This document shows, in pieces, positions 61,685 through 64,000 of a DNA stretch of 64,000 nt. The notes beneath the pieces are model-generated. The model worked only from the letters and a program-made list of their open reading frames with translations, was not told where the DNA came from and ran no database searches. Position 1 is the stretch's first letter, and each line of letters starts with the position of its first letter. Position numbers and translations under genes: made by a program. This DNA is from an uncultured Prevotellaceae bacterium (GTDB lineage Bacteria; Bacteroidota; Bacteroidia; Bacteroidales; Bacteroidaceae): NCBI GenBank assembly GCA_900318815.1, contig ONMA01000001.1:114210-178209 (forward strand), read 5' to 3'.

Positions 61685-62794
61685 CTATTCCTCAATATCC
61701 GTGAAAGATCGGGTGAGCGAATGGATGAAGTTCGTTGTGCATTCGGATGGGTAATAGGGGAAATAGCGGACGGAATGGAGCAACTGCCATTTCATTGTCG
61801 ATGTGTTAGTGGCGCGTACAAAGATGCTCGAACCCTGACGCATGCTGAATGGCTGAGTGGGATGCTGGCTGAAAAGTTCGTTGACCACCAGCGTTACGCC
61901 GCTGCCTTTCTTTTGCTGCATGAAAGGAATCTCATCCTTGGAAAATGCGAAAAGCTCAACCAGTAAGTGTCCTGCCAGTTGCGCAACACGACGTAAATGC
62001 AACTGGTCAATCCAGCCTTGTAGCTTCACGTAGTCGACCTTATCTCCCTCCTTGCGCAGGAATACTCCAAGGTCGCAAAGCCACAGAAGCAACATGTTAT
62101 TGGCCGTGAGTAGGTGGCAGGCAACCCCCGAAAGAATGTGAAGCAATTGCAGGGTGGGCGGCAGAAACTCGATGGTGGTGCCGTTGAGGTTGATTGTGTT
62201 GGGGGGGCACTCGCGGAACTCCTTTTCCACGATGTTTTGCAGGGCATTGTCGTTCTTGCCGTTGCTGAAACTGGCAATGCGGTGCAAGTGGTTCACTTGT
62301 ACATCCTGCCACCGATAGCTCATGGTGGAGTGGGAGTTGCCCGTGGCCGATTCACCATGACAAACGGCCCATCGGTCGGCTTTCATGCGCTGGGTTATGA
62401 ATGGATAGAAGATGTCGATGCTTCCAAAGGCCCTGTGCGATGGCATGTCGTAGAGCAAGGCAGAGGCATGGGCGTGTACCAAGATGGGGCGCACCTGCAT
62501 GGAGCCGCCTAAGATTGACAGCAACTCTGTGAGTGTACGGTTGGTCTGTTGGCTGTTCTGTCTGAATTCTTCTGTAGACTGCTTCCACTGGTCAGCAAGC
62601 GAGGGAGGTATCTGCAGGAAGAACTGGTTTCTGCACCGATCAATGCCGTCATAGAGTAAAGACGCGACACCGTGCATCGTGGCGAAATGGAACACCTGAT
62701 ACCATTTCCAGGCCGACATGGGCTCAATCTGTTCACTATCATTGAAGACTCCTATTCGGAGCAGACGGAAGAAGTTACGTTTAGTGATGTCCAT
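61685..62794 (-). CDS. Nucleotidyltransferase-like protein with a degenerate active site
   Basis: A 369-residue protein that resembles the uncharacterised nucleotidyltransferase family (NTP_transf_5) common in Bacteroidetes glycan regions: N-terminal helical part with HGVASLLYDGI, then VHAHASALLYDMPSHRAFGSIDIFYP and later LLHILSGVACHLL with LWLCDLGVFL. Family members have G-D-I-D at the metal site; here it is G-S-I-D, with the first Asp changed to Ser, and the following strand is altered. It may no longer transfer nucleotides. It starts 18 bp after the antiporter gene on the same strand. Confidence 0.6.
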   Translation of the reverse strand: MDITKRNFFRLLRIGVFNDSEQIEPMSAWKWYQVFHFATMHGVASLLYDGIDRCRNQFFLQIPPSLADQWKQSTEEFRQNSQQTNRTLTELLSILGGSMQVRPILVHAHASALLYDMPSHRAFGSIDIFYPFITQRMKADRWAVCHGESATGNSHSTMSYRWQDVQVNHLHRIASFSNGKNDNALQNIVEKEFRECPPNTINLNGTTIEFLPPTLQLLHILSGVACHLLTANNMLLLWLCDLGVFLRKEGDKVDYVKLQGWIDQLHLRRVAQLAGHLLVELFAFSKDEIPFMQQKKGSGVTLVVNELFSQHPTQPFSMRQGSSIFVRATNTSTMKWQLLHSVRYFPYYPSECTTNFIHSLTRSFTDIEE

Positions 62795-62812
62795 TTTACG
62801 AGTGTGTATGTC

Positions 62813-64000
62813 CTATGAATAGCGATGAGGATAGCGCAGAAGGATGGCCAGCAGGGCAGCAATGCCCGTGGCCAGTGGGTAGTAGAGGTAGGGAACGATG
62901 CTCGCGGGGTTGAGCGAGGCAAGTCCGGCCGCCATGAGTAGCTGGGCACCGTAGGGGATGGAGCCTTGTACGGCACAGGAGAACGTGTCGAGCAAAGAGG
63001 CGCATTTGCGCGGGTCGAGCTGGAACCGTTCTCCTATGCGTCGCGCAATGCCTCCCACGGTGATGATGGCCACGGTGTTGTTGGCCGTACACACATCCAC
63101 CACGCTCACCAACGCACCAATGGAAAGCTCGGCTCCCCGCTTGCCGCTCACATGGCGCGTCAGCAGTTCTATCAGGTAGTCAATGCCCCCGTTGTGCTTG
63201 ATAATCTCCAGCAGGCCACCTGCCAGCATGGTAATGATGATGAGTTCGCCCATGCCTACAATGCCGTTTCCCATAGACTGGAACCAGCCGTAGATGTCGA
63301 AAGCTCCCGTCAGAAGACCGATGATGCCCGTGAGCAGAAGGCCCAGAGTGAGTACGGCCATGACGTTGAGTCCGCAGATGGCCGTGACAAGTACTACTAA
63401 GTAGGGCACTACCTTGATGTGTTCCGTATGCGGCACACTGGCAGGCGAGCTGATGTACTGCCCCATGAACAGATAGATACACAGGATGACGATGGCGGCA
63501 GGCACCACGATGAAGAAATTGACGCGGAACTTATCGCTGAGTTTGCATCCTTGCGTCTGCGTGGCTACAATCGTCGTATCGCTGATGAACGAGAGGTTGT
63601 CACCGAAAAGAGAACCGCCCACGACCACCGCTACCACGAGGGGCACGGCTGTTCCTGTCTGCGAGGCAACGCCAGCGGCAATAGGTGTAAGGGCAACGAT
63701 GGTGCCCACGCTGGTGCCTATGCTGAGCGAGATGAAGCATGCTGCTATAAACAGTCCTGCCAACAACATCTGGCCTGGCAGCAGGGAGAGCGTCAGGTTT
63801 ACCGTCGCGTCAATAGAACCCATGTCCTTGGCCGAGTGGGCAAAAGCACCAGCCAGCACAAAAATCCATATCATGAGCATCATCTGCGGGGCACCGGCAC
63901 CACGGCTGAATACGTTCACACGTCGTGCCAGTTTCCCACGGGTGATGGCTATGGCATAGATACTGCTTGCTACAAAAGCCACGGTGATGGGCACTTTATA
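62813..64000 (-). CDS. NhaC-family Na+/H+ antiporter (5' end outside window)
   Basis: At least 396 residues with about 10 membrane segments visible. GTSVGTIVALTPIA, VGGSLFGDNLSFISDTTIVATQTQGC and SVVDVCTANNTVAIITVGGIAR with a terminal GSIPYGAQLLMAAGL are NhaC/antiporter family blocks, including the acidic Asp residues in membrane segments. The frame is still open at the window edge; a GTG near 63994 is unlikely to be the start, since the family has further N-terminal helices. Confidence 0.85.
   Translation of the reverse strand, partial: YKVPITVAFVASSIYAIAITRGKLARRVNVFSRGAGAPQMMLMIWIFVLAGAFAHSAKDMGSIDATVNLTLSLLPGQMLLAGLFIAACFISLSIGTSVGTIVALTPIAAGVASQTGTAVPLVVAVVVGGSLFGDNLSFISDTTIVATQTQGCKLSDKFRVNFFIVVPAAIVILCIYLFMGQYISSPASVPHTEHIKVVPYLVVLVTAICGLNVMAVLTLGLLLTGIIGLLTGAFDIYGWFQSMGNGIVGMGELIIITMLAGGLLEIIKHNGGIDYLIELLTRHVSGKRGAELSIGALVSVVDVCTANNTVAIITVGGIARRIGERFQLDPRKCASLLDTFSCAVQGSIPYGAQLLMAAGLASLNPASIVPYLYYPLATGIAALLAILLRYPHRYS

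Overview
The window reads as a chromosomal segment of a gut or rumen Bacteroidales, most likely Prevotellaceae. The basis is promoters of the Bacteroidetes form (TTTG, 16-22 nt, TAnnTTTG), almost no Shine-Dalgarno sequences, an EF-G2-type elongation factor, a DUF4295 protein next to bL28/bL33, GH97, and typical Bacteroidales gene neighbourhoods. I could not search a database; every name rests on motifs, length and context. No rRNA or tRNA gene was seen.

Layout. (1) 1-413: 5' end of dnaB. (2) 0.5-11.8 kb, minus strand: a compact exopolysaccharide operon. In transcription order it encodes a lone receiver protein, an initiating phosphoglycosyl transferase with a fused pseudo-receiver, a TolC-like outer-membrane protein with a Lys/Glu tail, a Wzz/Wzc-like co-polymerase, a Wzy-like polymerase, three GT2 enzymes and a Wzx flippase. 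No Wza-type exporter is present. (3) 11.8-20.6 kb: a B3/4-domain protein, ligA, a two-domain esterase, then GH97, an aldo/keto reductase and a fucose-type permease. (4) 20.6-21.4 kb: a gene-free palindromic region. (5) 21.4-26.7 kb: glyS, an FKBP lipoprotein, an ABC-ATPase + DUF4435 pair resembling PARIS, and an Rpn-like nuclease. (6) 26.7-32.4 kb: an AT-rich accessory island with a duplicated and reciprocally decayed two-gene module, a duplicated promoter-bearing structured repeat, a predicted small RNA, DUF2971, a lipoprotein, an HNH-like protein, a damaged HU-like gene and iteron-like repeats. (7) 32.4-45.1 kb: an AAA ATPase, leuA-leuC-leuD plus a second LeuA-like gene (no leuB), hemW, EF-G2, terC, purN and a ribosomal-protein operon. 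(8) 45.1-50.6 kb: a second glycan cluster (GT4, three GT2, Wzx). (9) 50.6-64 kb: Fe-alcohol dehydrogenase, folK, maeB, a TetR-SGNH-MBOAT O-acylation operon, rpiB, repeats, a TPR-linked pseudo-histidine kinase, a nucleotidyltransferase-like protein and an NhaC antiporter.

The most striking property is the number of short palindromic repeats, several lying inside genes. A GGGGATTT-N-AAATCCCC element occurs three times, always in frame inside an enzyme gene and read in different frames or orientations. A second palindrome forms the N-terminus of the FKBP lipoprotein and the C-terminal tail of LeuC. Other repeat families sit between genes.

Functionally, two polysaccharide clusters and an O-acylation cassette point to surface-glycan synthesis and modification; the esterase, GH97, reductase and permease point to scavenging of plant or host sugars. 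The best candidates for undescribed biology are the pseudo-receiver phosphoglycosyl transferase with its lone receiver, the coding palindromes, the duplicated structured repeat near 27-28 kb, and the ATPase-DUF4435 pair.
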